Source of the DNA: DASQHY01 sp035602605
GTDB lineage: Bacteria; Acidobacteriota; Terriglobia; Acidiferrales; UBA7541
DNA length: 64,000 nucleotides
Reading direction: 5' to 3'
Assembly: GCA_035602605.1 (NCBI GenBank)
Contig: DATNLZ010000088.1
Coordinates: 65,572-129,571, forward strand
A program made the translations under genes and the position numbers. The notes beneath the pieces are model-generated. The model was given only the letters and a program-made list of their open reading frames with translations, had not been told where the DNA came from and searched no databases. Within the stretch, counting starts at the first letter, position 1, and each line of letters opens with the position of its first letter. Below are positions 25,372-33,629 of the stretch, one piece after another.

Positions 25372-26934
25372 ATGAAATTGACCTTCTCCAGGCCTCTAGC
25401 CCTTTTCGCTGGGGCTTGGCTTTTACTCGGCGGCTTGGATAGAGCTGTCAGCAAATCGGCGCAGACTGACGATGAGAGGTATCGTCCGCGGCTTCATTTC
25501 ACCCCCGCCAAGAACTGGATGAACGACCCCAACGGTCCCATCCATTACAAGGGCGAATACCACCTGTTCTATCAACACAACCCTTTCGCAAACGACTGGG
25601 GACATATGAGTTGGGGACATGCGGTGAGCCCAGACCTGGTGCACTGGCAACATCTGCCCGTGGCTCTCCCCGAGGAGAACGGCATCATGATCTTCTCAGG
25701 CAGCACGGTCGTGGACTGGCATAACACCAGCGATTTCTGCAAAGGTTCACACAAAAAAGATCCGTCGTGTCTCGTCGCTATCTACACGGGACACACCGGC
25801 ACATTGCAGACGCAGAACGTAGCCTACAGCAATGACGACGGCCGTACCTGGACCAAGTACTCGGGTAATCCAGTAATCGACCTCCACCTGCGAGACTTCC
25901 GCGACCCCAAAGTGTTTTGGCACGAAGATAGCCACAAGTGGGTAATGGTCGCTGCCCTTCCTCGACAACATAAGGTCCGCTTCTTTGCTTCTACCGACCT
26001 CAAGCATTGGACCGCCCTCGGTGACTTTGGCCCAGCGGGCGCGACCGGGGGTGTTTGGGAGTGCCCAGATCTGTTTCAGCTTGCAGTCGAGGGCGAGCCA
26101 GGCCAAACGCGCTGGGTCCTTAGCGTCAACCTAAATCCCGGCGGTGTGGCGGGCGGCTCCGGCGATCAGTATTTCGTCGGCCAATTTGACGGTTCGATCT
26201 TTACCAATGAGAACTCGATGGAGCAGGCCCTTTGGGCTGATTATGGAAAAGATTTCTATGCTTCTACATCTTTTTCGGATATTCCGCGGACCGATGGGAG
26301 ACGGATTTGGCTGGGCTGGCTGGCGAACTGGGAGTACGCCGCCAAGATACCAACCCATCCGTGGCGGGGTTCGCTATCGATACCGCGCGCGCTCAAGCTT
26401 AGGCGTTACGCGAACAACCTCCGTCTATTGCAGCAACCTGTGGAGGAATTGCGCACTCTCCGCAACGAGCATGCGGCTCTGAAGGATCAGAACATTTTTG
26501 CGGCGAACCGCTTATTGAGGTCCAAAGGAGTCGGCGGCGAGATACTCGAGATCCTAGCTGAAATCGATCCGGGCAGTGCTGCTGAAGTTGGGCTTAAAGT
26601 ACGCAAGGGGCCTACGGAGGAAACAGTTATCGGAGTGGATACGATACAAACGCAGCTTTTTGTAGACCGAACTCGATCTGGCAACGGCGCCTTTGACCAG
26701 AAATTTCCCGGCCGACATGTGGCGCCGACTCATCTAGCTCAAGGCAAGAGTGTTCGTCTGCATCTGTTCGTGGACCAGTCGTCGGTGGAAGTATTCGGCA
26801 ATGATGGTGAGGCAGTTATTTCCGACTGCATTTTTCCAGCGCGCAGCAGCCAAGCCATCGAAGTCTACTCGAGGGGTGGAGAAGCTCGAATCACGAAGCT
26901 GGACGTTTGGAAGTTGAGGTCTGCATGGCAGTGA
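25372..26934 (+). CDS. Secreted GH32 levanase / fructan beta-fructosidase
   Basis: The protein has 520 residues and starts at the ATG at 25372 behind GAGGAG. A signal peptide is present (ALFAGAWLLLGGLDRAVS). The three GH32 catalytic acids are seen: nucleophile D52 in WMNDPNG, transition-state stabiliser D178 in FRDPK, and acid/base E230 in WECPDLF. The C-terminal beta-sandwich ends with LHLFVDQSSVEVFGNDGE. It hydrolyses levan, inulin or sucrose outside the cytoplasm, and the fructokinase next door would process the product. The two genes are divergent. Confidence 0.94.
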   Translation: MKLTFSRPLALFAGAWLLLGGLDRAVSKSAQTDDERYRPRLHFTPAKNWMNDPNGPIHYKGEYHLFYQHNPFANDWGHMSWGHAVSPDLVHWQHLPVALPEENGIMIFSGSTVVDWHNTSDFCKGSHKKDPSCLVAIYTGHTGTLQTQNVAYSNDDGRTWTKYSGNPVIDLHLRDFRDPKVFWHEDSHKWVMVAALPRQHKVRFFASTDLKHWTALGDFGPAGATGGVWECPDLFQLAVEGEPGQTRWVLSVNLNPGGVAGGSGDQYFVGQFDGSIFTNENSMEQALWADYGKDFYASTSFSDIPRTDGRRIWLGWLANWEYAAKIPTHPWRGSLSIPRALKLRRYANNLRLLQQPVEELRTLRNEHAALKDQNIFAANRLLRSKGVGGEILEILAEIDPGSAAEVGLKVRKGPTEETVIGVDTIQTQLFVDRTRSGNGAFDQKFPGRHVAPTHLAQGKSVRLHLFVDQSSVEVFGNDGEAVISDCIFPARSSQAIEVYSRGGEARITKLDVWKLRSAWQ

Positions 26935-27061
26935 TCGAGGTTGCTTCGCTCCTAGATTTAGCGGGTACCCAAGCACATGTAATGCTCCGGCAGGCACTGT
27001 GACACTCAACCCATAGCTGGCAAAGAGGGATTCTTCTCATTGAGCGTCTTCGAAAATTACA

Positions 27062-27114
27062 CTGACCACATGGTGAGCGTCGCCGCGTAGGCGACTCAAA
27101 GCATGTGGTGTCAG
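27062..27114. repeat. Large nested stem-loop between convergent genes
   Basis: The outer arms are CTGAC/GTCAG and CCACATG/CATGTGG (27066-27072 with 27102-27108). They enclose an inner perfect stem GTCGCC-GCGTA-GGCGAC at 27079-27095. It lies between the 3' ends of the levanase and ada genes, where a bidirectional terminator would be expected. It lacks a T-run on the plus strand, so it may be a factor-dependent terminator or another structured element. Confidence 0.5.
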
Positions 27115-27153
27115 CTTCAGGCGGGCGGGTTTATAAATTGAGCTGGACTTCGC

Positions 27154-28236
27154 TCACGCATGACTCTCCCGTTGCAGTAAGGCATGTTTGCGTTCAACAC
27201 CCCATCGATAACCCGACAGTGCGCCATCGTTTCTCACCACCCGGTGGCACGGTATCGCGACGGCAAGAGTGTTTGCGGCACATGCCCGCGCCACCGCACG
27301 CACAGAACTCGGGGATCCGATCCGCTTGGCAATATCGGTGTAGCTCGCGGTTGAACCAGCCGGAATTTTTCTCAACGCCTGCCACACACGTTGTTGAAAT
27401 GCGGTTCCGCGAACGTCTAGAGGCAAATTGAGTCCGAGAGCCGGGGCTTCGATGAAGCCGACTACCTCTGCGACCAGACGCTCGAACTTCTGGTCACCCC
27501 CGACAAGCGTGGCACGAGGAAACTGGTCTTGCAGCTGGCGCGCCAGCGCGTCCGGATCATCACCAAGAAGGATGGCGCAAACACCTCGCTCACTGGTTGC
27601 GACGAGGATGGAACCTAAAGAACACTCACCGATGGCGAAACGCATTTCCGTATTTGCGCCGCCCGCGCGGTAGTCCGACGGTGTCATTCCCAAGACCTGA
27701 TCAGAAGTTTCGTAAAATCGCCCGTTCGAGTTGAATCCCGCATCGAAAATTGCACGAGTTACGGTGTCGCTGCGACTAAGCTCGCTTCGAACATGTTTGG
27801 CGCGATGCGCGGTTGCATAGGCCCTCGGCGTCACACCGGTGATGGATTGAAAGACGCGATGGAAGTGGTATGTGCTCATTCCTGCATGGTTCGCAAGATC
27901 GTTTAAGCTGAGCACTTCTTCGGATTCCTCAATGAGACGGCAGACTTCCGCGATCTTCGAAGCGCGTTGTTCGGATAGCGGAGGCTGGTTCGGCTGACAG
28001 CGCCTGCACGGACGAAATCCTGCCCGCTCCGCATCTGCGCAGGTAGCGTGGAAGCGTACATTTTCAGGTTTCGCGAGACGGGAAGGGCAACAAGGGCGGC
28101 AATACACGCCGGTTGTTTCAACGGAATAATAGAATTTGCCGTTTGCGTTTAAATCGCGGGCGATAACAGCCGCCCACCGAGGATCTTGCTGGGTCGCCAC
28201 TGCTGCGGCCCTTTGGGTTGCAGTTAGTGTGCTCAT
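27154..28236 (-). CDS. ada: Bifunctional Ada: methylphosphotriester/O6-methylguanine-DNA methyltransferase and activator
   Basis: The protein has 360 residues; the ATG at 28236 is behind AAGGAG. The N-terminal Ada domain carries the zinc cysteines C46 and C50 (GVYCRPCC) and C77 and C80 (RPCRRC). The AraC-type HTH is in the middle (LNDLANHAGMSTYHFHRVFQSITG). The C-terminal MGMT domain carries the acceptor Cys330 in IPCHRVVR. It repairs alkylated DNA and activates the adaptive response. Downstream on the same strand in the opposite order lie DinB-like and 2OG-oxygenase genes, which probably belong to the same response. Confidence 0.95.
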   Translation of the reverse strand: MSTLTATQRAAAVATQQDPRWAAVIARDLNANGKFYYSVETTGVYCRPCCPSRLAKPENVRFHATCADAERAGFRPCRRCQPNQPPLSEQRASKIAEVCRLIEESEEVLSLNDLANHAGMSTYHFHRVFQSITGVTPRAYATAHRAKHVRSELSRSDTVTRAIFDAGFNSNGRFYETSDQVLGMTPSDYRAGGANTEMRFAIGECSLGSILVATSERGVCAILLGDDPDALARQLQDQFPRATLVGGDQKFERLVAEVVGFIEAPALGLNLPLDVRGTAFQQRVWQALRKIPAGSTASYTDIAKRIGSPSSVRAVARACAANTLAVAIPCHRVVRNDGALSGYRWGVERKHALLQRESHA

Positions 28237-28456
28237 GTGCGCTCCTTGCACCCATTCCCAGGATCATCACACTCTAGCAACGGTTGTGCGGCTCGGCACT
28301 CCGGGTCTTGCTTTCAAATTCGAAAAGTCAGAGCGTGCCGCTTGTTCGGATCTCATACAAACAACAGTAGTTGTTTCCGGAAAACCCGCCGATGTGTCAA
28401 TGACTATCGTTCAGAGGTGCGATCATGCCAGGCAATCACCGGCCGAAGACTTTGCT

Positions 28457-28933
28457 TCAAGAGTACGCTGCGACGGATGCTCGCTGCTTTCGCCATTTCC
28501 GTATCGCCTGGGCATGCTTCGGGTAATGGCTGTACGTGTCGAGCCGCAGGCGATAACGAAAGCGCGTTTCGCGGATAGATTGATCGTCTGGTGTGCTCTG
28601 AATCAAGTCGATGAGCTGGCTGTGAGTTTCGTCGAGTTGCGTTAGCACCTCGGAGAGCGAGAAGTCTTTTTTCCGCTCCGTCATCACCGCGTTGAAGGCA
28701 TCGATGCCGCCGTACGTGACCGAATACCGCGGCGGCTTGCCGCCCTTGAGGATGAGTGGCAAATGCTTCAACGCCTCCTCGTCCCAGCTGGTCACGTGCG
28801 CAATGATGTCTCTCACCGACCAGTTGCCCGTGACACCATGCTCCATCAAGCGCACGTCGGACAAACCAGCGTACGACGCCTTGAACACCATCCAAGCCTT
28901 ATCAAGCCGTTTTAAAAGTTGCTGTCTATTCAC
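28457..28933 (-). CDS. DinB/DfsB-like four-helix protein (ClbS type)
   Basis: The protein has 158 residues and a helical-bundle profile: MNRQQLLKRLDKAWMVFKAS, then GVTGNWSVRDIIAHVTSWDEEAL. The latter holds the His of the DinB-like metal site and the ClbS/DfsB signature WSxKDxxAHxxxW. Members of this group include the colibactin self-protection cyclopropane hydrolase ClbS and other small-molecule-handling proteins. Its position between ada and a 2OG-Fe oxygenase suggests a role in tolerance to alkylating agents. The direction matches both neighbours. Confidence 0.88.
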   Translation of the reverse strand: MNRQQLLKRLDKAWMVFKASYAGLSDVRLMEHGVTGNWSVRDIIAHVTSWDEEALKHLPLILKGGKPPRYSVTYGGIDAFNAVMTERKKDFSLSEVLTQLDETHSQLIDLIQSTPDDQSIRETRFRYRLRLDTYSHYPKHAQAIRKWRKQRASVAAYS

Positions 28934-28975
28934 GATTCATCCTTCGGTAGCGACCGGCACGAACGAGGTCCGAGA

Positions 28976-29725
28976 TTATTTCGCGTCGTGAAAGATAACC
29001 CCTACAGTGTGGCGATGGCCGGATCTCAGCCGGCTGACTCCGTGCCGCAGGTTAACGCGATAGGTTCCGCGCGTCCCTCGCACCGGGCGGTTGTGCACTG
29101 CGAACACCACGCCATCGCCCTGGCGCAACGGTACCACCTCAGCTCGCGACTGCATGCGTGGCCGTTGTTCGGTAAGGACGAACTCGCCGCCGGTGAAATC
29201 CCTCTCCGGTTCCGAGAGCAGAATCGCCACCTGCAGCGGAAAGACGTGCTCGCCATACAGGTCCTGATGGAGCGCATTGTAGTCACCCTCAGCGTATTGC
29301 AGCAGGAGCGGCGTCGGCCGCGTCTGCCCCGCCTTGTGACAACGCTTGATGAAATCGGCGTGCGTGTCCGGGAAACGCACATCGATACCCATGGATTCGT
29401 TCCACCGATTGGCGATAGGTGCCAGTAGCGGGTACATCGCACTGCGCAAACGAGCGACGATATCTGGCAGCGGGTAAGAGAAGTATTTGTACTCGCCTCG
29501 CCCAAAGCCATGGCGTGCCATGACCACGTGGCTTCGGAAGTGCCGATCATCCACGTAGAGACCGGCAATGGTTTCACATTCGTCGGCGGTCAGGAGATGT
29601 CTGAACGTTGCCCAGCCGTAGCCGTCGAGATGGGTCGAAATGCGCGCCCAATCGCAAGACTCCACACGCGCTTCGATGATCTTTGCCATTGCGTCGGGTT
29701 GGTTTGCCGGTGCAGCGGTACTCAT
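28976..29725 (-). CDS. 2OG-Fe(II) oxygenase superfamily protein
   Basis: The protein has 249 residues and starts at the ATG at 29725 behind AAAGGAAC. The open frame upstream of it has no family similarity. Features are RFRSHVVMARHGFGRGEYKYF-like sequence near the N-terminus, the Fe(II) ligand pair in ALHQDLYGEHVFPLQ (HxD), and the distal His and 2OG-binding Arg in RGTYRVNLRHGVSRLRSGHRHT. It is not a close AlkB. I recall homologues of this subgroup next to ada-type genes in other bacteria. A demodifying role on DNA, RNA or protein is inferred. Confidence 0.9.
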   Translation of the reverse strand: MSTAAPANQPDAMAKIIEARVESCDWARISTHLDGYGWATFRHLLTADECETIAGLYVDDRHFRSHVVMARHGFGRGEYKYFSYPLPDIVARLRSAMYPLLAPIANRWNESMGIDVRFPDTHADFIKRCHKAGQTRPTPLLLQYAEGDYNALHQDLYGEHVFPLQVAILLSEPERDFTGGEFVLTEQRPRMQSRAEVVPLRQGDGVVFAVHNRPVRGTRGTYRVNLRHGVSRLRSGHRHTVGVIFHDAK

Positions 29726-30109
29726 TCTAGTTCCTTTCAAGAACCGCCATCGTGGGTGCAATGTAGCATTCAGAACCTTGCGCCGCACTCCGGCTCTTGC
29801 TTTCCAATCCAGAATCTTGGGTACCCTTGCGAGCAGGGCCGCGAAACCGAATGCTCGACGAGGCCGGCCTACCCTACCTGCGGGTTGAACTCGATGCAAC
29901 CTGGCAAATACGCGGCGACGGGCACCCCGACCGCACGCCGCCTGCCCGATCGCAGTCGCCGTCGCAGCTCCCTGCGAGGGCGCTGACACCGCCTCGAGTC
30001 TGTCGGTTATTCACTGAGGGCGTTAGAAGGCCGCAGCAGTGCCAACTCCTTGCTGCCGCCCAGCATCTCGCGCGATATTCTGCCGTTCTAAAAGGAAAGC
30101 TACACCAGA
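29726..30109. other. Intergenic region with no supported gene
   Basis: The open frames here have no ribosome sites and no recognisable motifs. The region would hold the promoter for the 2OG oxygenase gene and the end of the cytochrome c transcript. Confidence 0.4.
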
Positions 30110-30520
30110 CTATTTCTGTGAGGATTTCAGATACGTGATGATCTGCCAGCGTCGCTGCTCGGGCAGACCAGACCATGACGGCATTCCTGCTCGGAGGTTG
30201 CCATTCAATATGAACCAATTCAGGTCCCCCGGCGTCGCACTTTGAATCCTCGGCGAGTGAAGACTGGGCGCGCGCTCGGTGCCGTGAGCGGTGTCGCCAT
30301 GGCATTCTGCACAATGCCGACGAAACAGCTTCTTACCCGCTGCGGCTGCTTGGGCCAGGCCAGCATAGGGATTCGCCCGGGCATGATCTAATACCGGCAC
30401 GTCCTTAAAAAAAGAATCCGCTGAAAGCACGCCCTCCTTCAATTTACCCCGTTGGGCATGTCCCACCCCAACTACCGAGAGGACGAGCAAGAAGGTGATA
30501 GCAACAGTTGTCTTGGTCAT
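30110..30520 (-). CDS. Exported class I cytochrome c
   Basis: The protein has 136 residues and a Sec signal (AITFLLVLSVVGVGHAQ). The haem-binding motif is CAECH, the axial Met is in LRAGMPSW, and the fold ends in the usual C-terminal helix (QRRWQIITYLKSS). It is a monohaem periplasmic electron carrier. Its ATG overlaps the stop of the upstream barrel-like gene by four bases (ATGA), so the two are translationally coupled. Confidence 0.93.
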   Translation of the reverse strand: MTKTTVAITFLLVLSVVGVGHAQRGKLKEGVLSADSFFKDVPVLDHARANPYAGLAQAAAAGKKLFRRHCAECHGDTAHGTERAPSLHSPRIQSATPGDLNWFILNGNLRAGMPSWSGLPEQRRWQIITYLKSSQK

Positions 30521-31398
30521 TTAAACCACCGCCTCACCCGATGTCCGAATCCAGAAAATTCGTACGAGATTCCAAACCGTAGCAAGAAGCGGTGACTGCT
30601 GTCGGTCAATCCAATGGTCGGCGAGATACGAAAGGAAGTTCCGTTGGGAAGCTCCCAGGAAAGCACCGGCGCAAGATATTGCGAAGTGTTGCGGAGCGTG
30701 AAGCGGTGCCAGTCTCCAAGACCTCCATATAGCTCAACGCCGGCACGGAAGTTTTCCCGGCAAAGGTTGCATTCTCCCGCGATCGCGGCGAGGGTTAATG
30801 GACGGCTTGCACCTAAGGCGTAGCCAAATTCCCAGGGGACGTTGCTCAGGTTTTTCTCCGCGATGAAATTCTCTGAAATACTCCAGCCCTTGAAGTCGCT
30901 CCCGAGAATGAGTTTGGCTTCGACCTCGTGCAACCTTTCGGCGCGGGCCAAGGCGTTGGGCACCGCCTGATCCTCTTGCGAGTCAAAGCCCACGACTTCC
31001 TGCAAGGTCTTTTTCGCAGCGTTGAGGTCTGCGAATTCAACATACAGAACGGGGTTGATCCAATGCTGTCTCTTCAGGGGATGAAAGCGGTTTTCCAGAC
31101 GCCACCCGGTGAACAACGTGCTGTCGTTCCGCGTGGACTGGCCCTCCAGATACAACTCGGTTGTCCACCATCCCTTCGTTCCATATTCAAACTCAACCCA
31201 CGACGCAATGAAGGCATCTCCGCCTCGGGGCTTGCCGATCACCGGATTGATGGAAACCTCCAAACTGCCCGGTTCCTCCATGTGGTGGTCGTAAGTAACG
31301 AAGTAGGGTTTCTGCTGCCCATAGGCCAGCCAGGGTGCCGCGCACAATGCCAACACCAAGAGCCGAAAGTTCACTATTCTTTGAGAGCTTCGTTTCAT
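30517..31398 (-). CDS. Exported beta-rich protein, likely outer-membrane or periplasmic
   Basis: The protein has 293 residues and a signal peptide (LLVLALCAAPWLAYGQ). The mature region alternates polar and aromatic residues in a barrel-like pattern (WWTTELYLEGQS, HWINPVLYVEFAD, FRISPTIGLTDSSHRFLLRFGISYEFSG) and carries one CxxC pair (CNLC). It is coupled to the cytochrome c gene by an ATGA overlap and divergent from the copper-type efflux operon. Together they might form an outer-membrane electron-transfer pair (inference). Confidence 0.8.
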   Translation of the reverse strand: MKRSSQRIVNFRLLVLALCAAPWLAYGQQKPYFVTYDHHMEEPGSLEVSINPVIGKPRGGDAFIASWVEFEYGTKGWWTTELYLEGQSTRNDSTLFTGWRLENRFHPLKRQHWINPVLYVEFADLNAAKKTLQEVVGFDSQEDQAVPNALARAERLHEVEAKLILGSDFKGWSISENFIAEKNLSNVPWEFGYALGASRPLTLAAIAGECNLCRENFRAGVELYGGLGDWHRFTLRNTSQYLAPVLSWELPNGTSFRISPTIGLTDSSHRFLLRFGISYEFSGFGHRVRRWFK

Positions 31399-31750
31399 GA
31401 ATCGAAACCCGTTGCACTCATAGTTGAGTTTTTCAACGAAATGGGGACCCTCTCTACTTGCAATTCAGTTACAACTGATAGTGGAGGGCGAGATTACGCG
31501 GCAGCAGGCGAATTGACAAGCCACCTGCAGCGAATGAGTAAAAACGTCGGGCAAAGTGGTGAGGACCAGGGCCGAACGGCATCCCCCAGAGTGTCGTGAG
31601 ACCATTGCTCACCAGAAACCGCCTTCGTCCTGGATGAAATCGCATAACGATTCGGGAAGCACGGACAGTCGGCGTTTTGTGTCCAGGGAAGGCCTAGAAA
31701 GTATCCAAATTCTTGACTTGCGCCTCCAACAGCCCTAGAGTCGAGATAAG
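31399..31750. promoter_or_regulatory. Divergent promoter region of the cytochrome/barrel and efflux operons
   Basis: No gene is supported in these 352 bases. A plus-strand promoter candidate is TTGACT (31713-31718), a 17-base spacer, and TAGAGT (31736-31741). A transcript from it would start within a few bases of the ATG at 31751, implying a nearly leaderless mRNA. There is no clear MerR/CueR-type operator. Confidence 0.4.
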
Positions 31751-32104
31751 ATGATAGGCAAGGGATCATTACTAATCCTGGTAGCAGGGGCGTCGTTGCT
31801 CCTGCAAGTTGCGGACTGCCCATCGGCCAAGACGCCTGACCAGCCGAGCATGCAATGCTGTGGCTCCATGCCATGCACGCCTACGAACAGGGGCTACGAT
31901 TGCTGCAAGTCGATGGTTTCCGAGCACGCGCCCAATATGCTTCCATCGGCTCGACTGTCGCTGAACGTACCGGCAGTTGTTGCTGTCGAGCACACCGCAA
32001 CGCTCGAAATGGCTCGGTCAGTTCCTGTACCTTCGGGGACGGTTGAAGCTCCGCAACATTCGCCTCCGGATCTCTACACGCTTCACGCCTCCCTCCTGAT
32101 TTAG
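31751..32104 (+). CDS. Small exported Cys-rich protein heading the metal-efflux operon
   Basis: The protein has 117 residues and a signal sequence (SLLILVAGASLLLQVADC; the C could be a lipobox Cys). The mature part holds MQCCGSMPCTP and YDCCKSMVSEH, two CC-containing motifs rich in Cys, Met and His and suited to binding Cu(I) or another soft metal. It is followed by a hairpin and then by the TolC-CusB-CusA genes. A periplasmic metal-buffer or sensor-peptide role is inferred; I know no characterised homologue. Confidence 0.7.
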   Translation: MIGKGSLLILVAGASLLLQVADCPSAKTPDQPSMQCCGSMPCTPTNRGYDCCKSMVSEHAPNMLPSARLSLNVPAVVAVEHTATLEMARSVPVPSGTVEAPQHSPPDLYTLHASLLI

Positions 32105-32134
32105 ACCCACCTATGGGTGTGCGTTCTGCACACC
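32105..32134 (+). promoter_or_regulatory. Two mutually exclusive hairpins between the Cys-rich gene and tolC-like gene
   Basis: Hairpin 1 is ACCCA-CCTA-TGGGT (32105-32118). Hairpin 2 is GGTGTGC-GTTCT-GCACACC (32116-32134). They share the bases GGT, so only one can form fully. There is no U-tract after hairpin 2, so this is more likely an mRNA processing or stability element or an attenuator-like switch than a simple terminator. Confidence 0.45.
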
Positions 32135-32249
32135 ACGTCTCTAGTTCTATCTCTAGTTAATTTCTCGCTGCTGAGCCAGACGGCCAGAGCGCGATCACAC
32201 GTCCACTTCAGGTTCTGGAATTCTCAGGGCTTTTCAGGAGGCCAATAAA

Positions 32250-33629
32250 ATGTCGGCATTGCGCGGCGAAACACCGCAAAACGAATTCTTTGTAGTCCAC
32301 ATTCTCTGCTTTAGCGCACTTCTCGGTTTTTTCGCGCAAGCGCCGGGAGCCGTCGGCCGAGAGCAAACCGGCGGCTCGGTTCAAGTTGCCTCGCCGCGGC
32401 AAGAACATGTGCAGGCTGGAACGGTCACTTCGCTACAGGATTTGCTGACCGAGGCCGAGCAGAACAGTCCGCAGATTCAGGCTGCCCGACAGGGCTGGAA
32501 AGCAGCACAGCAAGTTCCGACGCAAGTTTCAACCCTGCCCGACCCACAGTTCCTGTTCCAGCAAGTGAATGTCGGCAGCCCCCGCCCATTTGCGGGATAT
32601 ACGAACAGCGACTTCGCCTACGTCGGCTTGGGCGTCTCGCAGGATTTTCCGTATCCCGGAAAGCTTCGACTCAAAGGTGAGATCGGCAAACGCGACGCCG
32701 ACGTTTCGCAGCAACAATTTGAATCCGTTCGCCGCTCGGTCCTTGCTGGAGTGAAAGCTGCCTACTTCCAGCTTGCCTATCTCTCGAAAACCCTTGCGAT
32801 TCTTGAAAGCGACGGACAACTACTTCAGCAAGTCGAGAAGGCGGCTGACGCACGGTACCGTTCAGGAATGGGAAACCAGCAAGACCTGCTCCGCGCCCAG
32901 CTTGAACAAACGAAGCTGCTCCGCGAAATAACAATGCATCACCTGGAAGTGGCCAAGTTCCAGGCCCAGCTCAAACAACTGCTCAACCGTTCCCAGTCTT
33001 CACCAGACATAGAACCTGCAGACCTGACCGAAACACCACTCCCGTATTCCTATGAAGAGCTTTTAGCCGCGACAAACGCGCAGAACCCACAAATCACCGG
33101 CGCGGAAAAGATGGTTGAGCGTCAGAAACTGCAAGTCGATCTTGCACACAAGGATTTCTACCCGGACTTCAATGTCCAATACATGTGGCAGCGAACCGAC
33201 CCGAAACAGTTTCGCGCTTACTACATGCTTAGCTTTGGCGTTCGCGTTCCCATTTATCGAAGCCGCAAACAGCGCCCCGAACTGGCGCAGGCGGAAGCTG
33301 AGCTGAATCGCTCCCGCAGTGAGTCTGAAGTTCAGTCGCAACAGGTTGCCTTTGAAGTTCGAAGCGCATACGAAACTGAGAAGAAGAGCGCCGAGTTGCT
33401 GAAACTTTATCGTGAAGGGCTTCTGCCACAGGCACGTGCAGGATTCCAGGCGGGCATTGCAGCTTACCAAAACAATCGTCAAGACCTTCAGGCACTGCTG
33501 GCTACGTTTCTCGATGTCCTCCATTTAGACGAGGAGTACTGGAAAAGCATCGCTGAACGGGAGACGGCATTGGCGCGACTCGAACAATTCACCGGACTGT
33601 CGTTGCGCGGCGAAGGGGCGAAGAGATGA
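32250..33629 (+). CDS. cusC: TolC-family outer-membrane factor (CusC/CzcC type)
   Basis: The protein has 459 residues and an N-terminal signal (VVHILCFSALLGFFAQ); the ATG sits behind CAGGAGG. Two TolC repeats are visible: SLQDLLTEAEQNSPQIQAARQGW at the start and SYEELLAATNAQNPQITGAEKMV in the second half, with long coiled-coil helices. It forms the outer-membrane exit duct of the efflux system. It overlaps the next gene by four bases. Confidence 0.92.
   Translation: MSALRGETPQNEFFVVHILCFSALLGFFAQAPGAVGREQTGGSVQVASPRQEHVQAGTVTSLQDLLTEAEQNSPQIQAARQGWKAAQQVPTQVSTLPDPQFLFQQVNVGSPRPFAGYTNSDFAYVGLGVSQDFPYPGKLRLKGEIGKRDADVSQQQFESVRRSVLAGVKAAYFQLAYLSKTLAILESDGQLLQQVEKAADARYRSGMGNQQDLLRAQLEQTKLLREITMHHLEVAKFQAQLKQLLNRSQSSPDIEPADLTETPLPYSYEELLAATNAQNPQITGAEKMVERQKLQVDLAHKDFYPDFNVQYMWQRTDPKQFRAYYMLSFGVRVPIYRSRKQRPELAQAEAELNRSRSESEVQSQQVAFEVRSAYETEKKSAELLKLYREGLLPQARAGFQAGIAAYQNNRQDLQALLATFLDVLHLDEEYWKSIAERETALARLEQFTGLSLRGEGAKR

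Noticed and set aside
27062..27114. The nested stem-loop as an integron attC site
   Set aside because: It lacks the GTTRRRY core and no integrase or cassette structure is near.
31713..31741. CueR/MerR-type copper promoter before the efflux operon
   Set aside because: The -35 to -10 spacing is 17, not 19-20, and there is no proper dyad between the hexamers.
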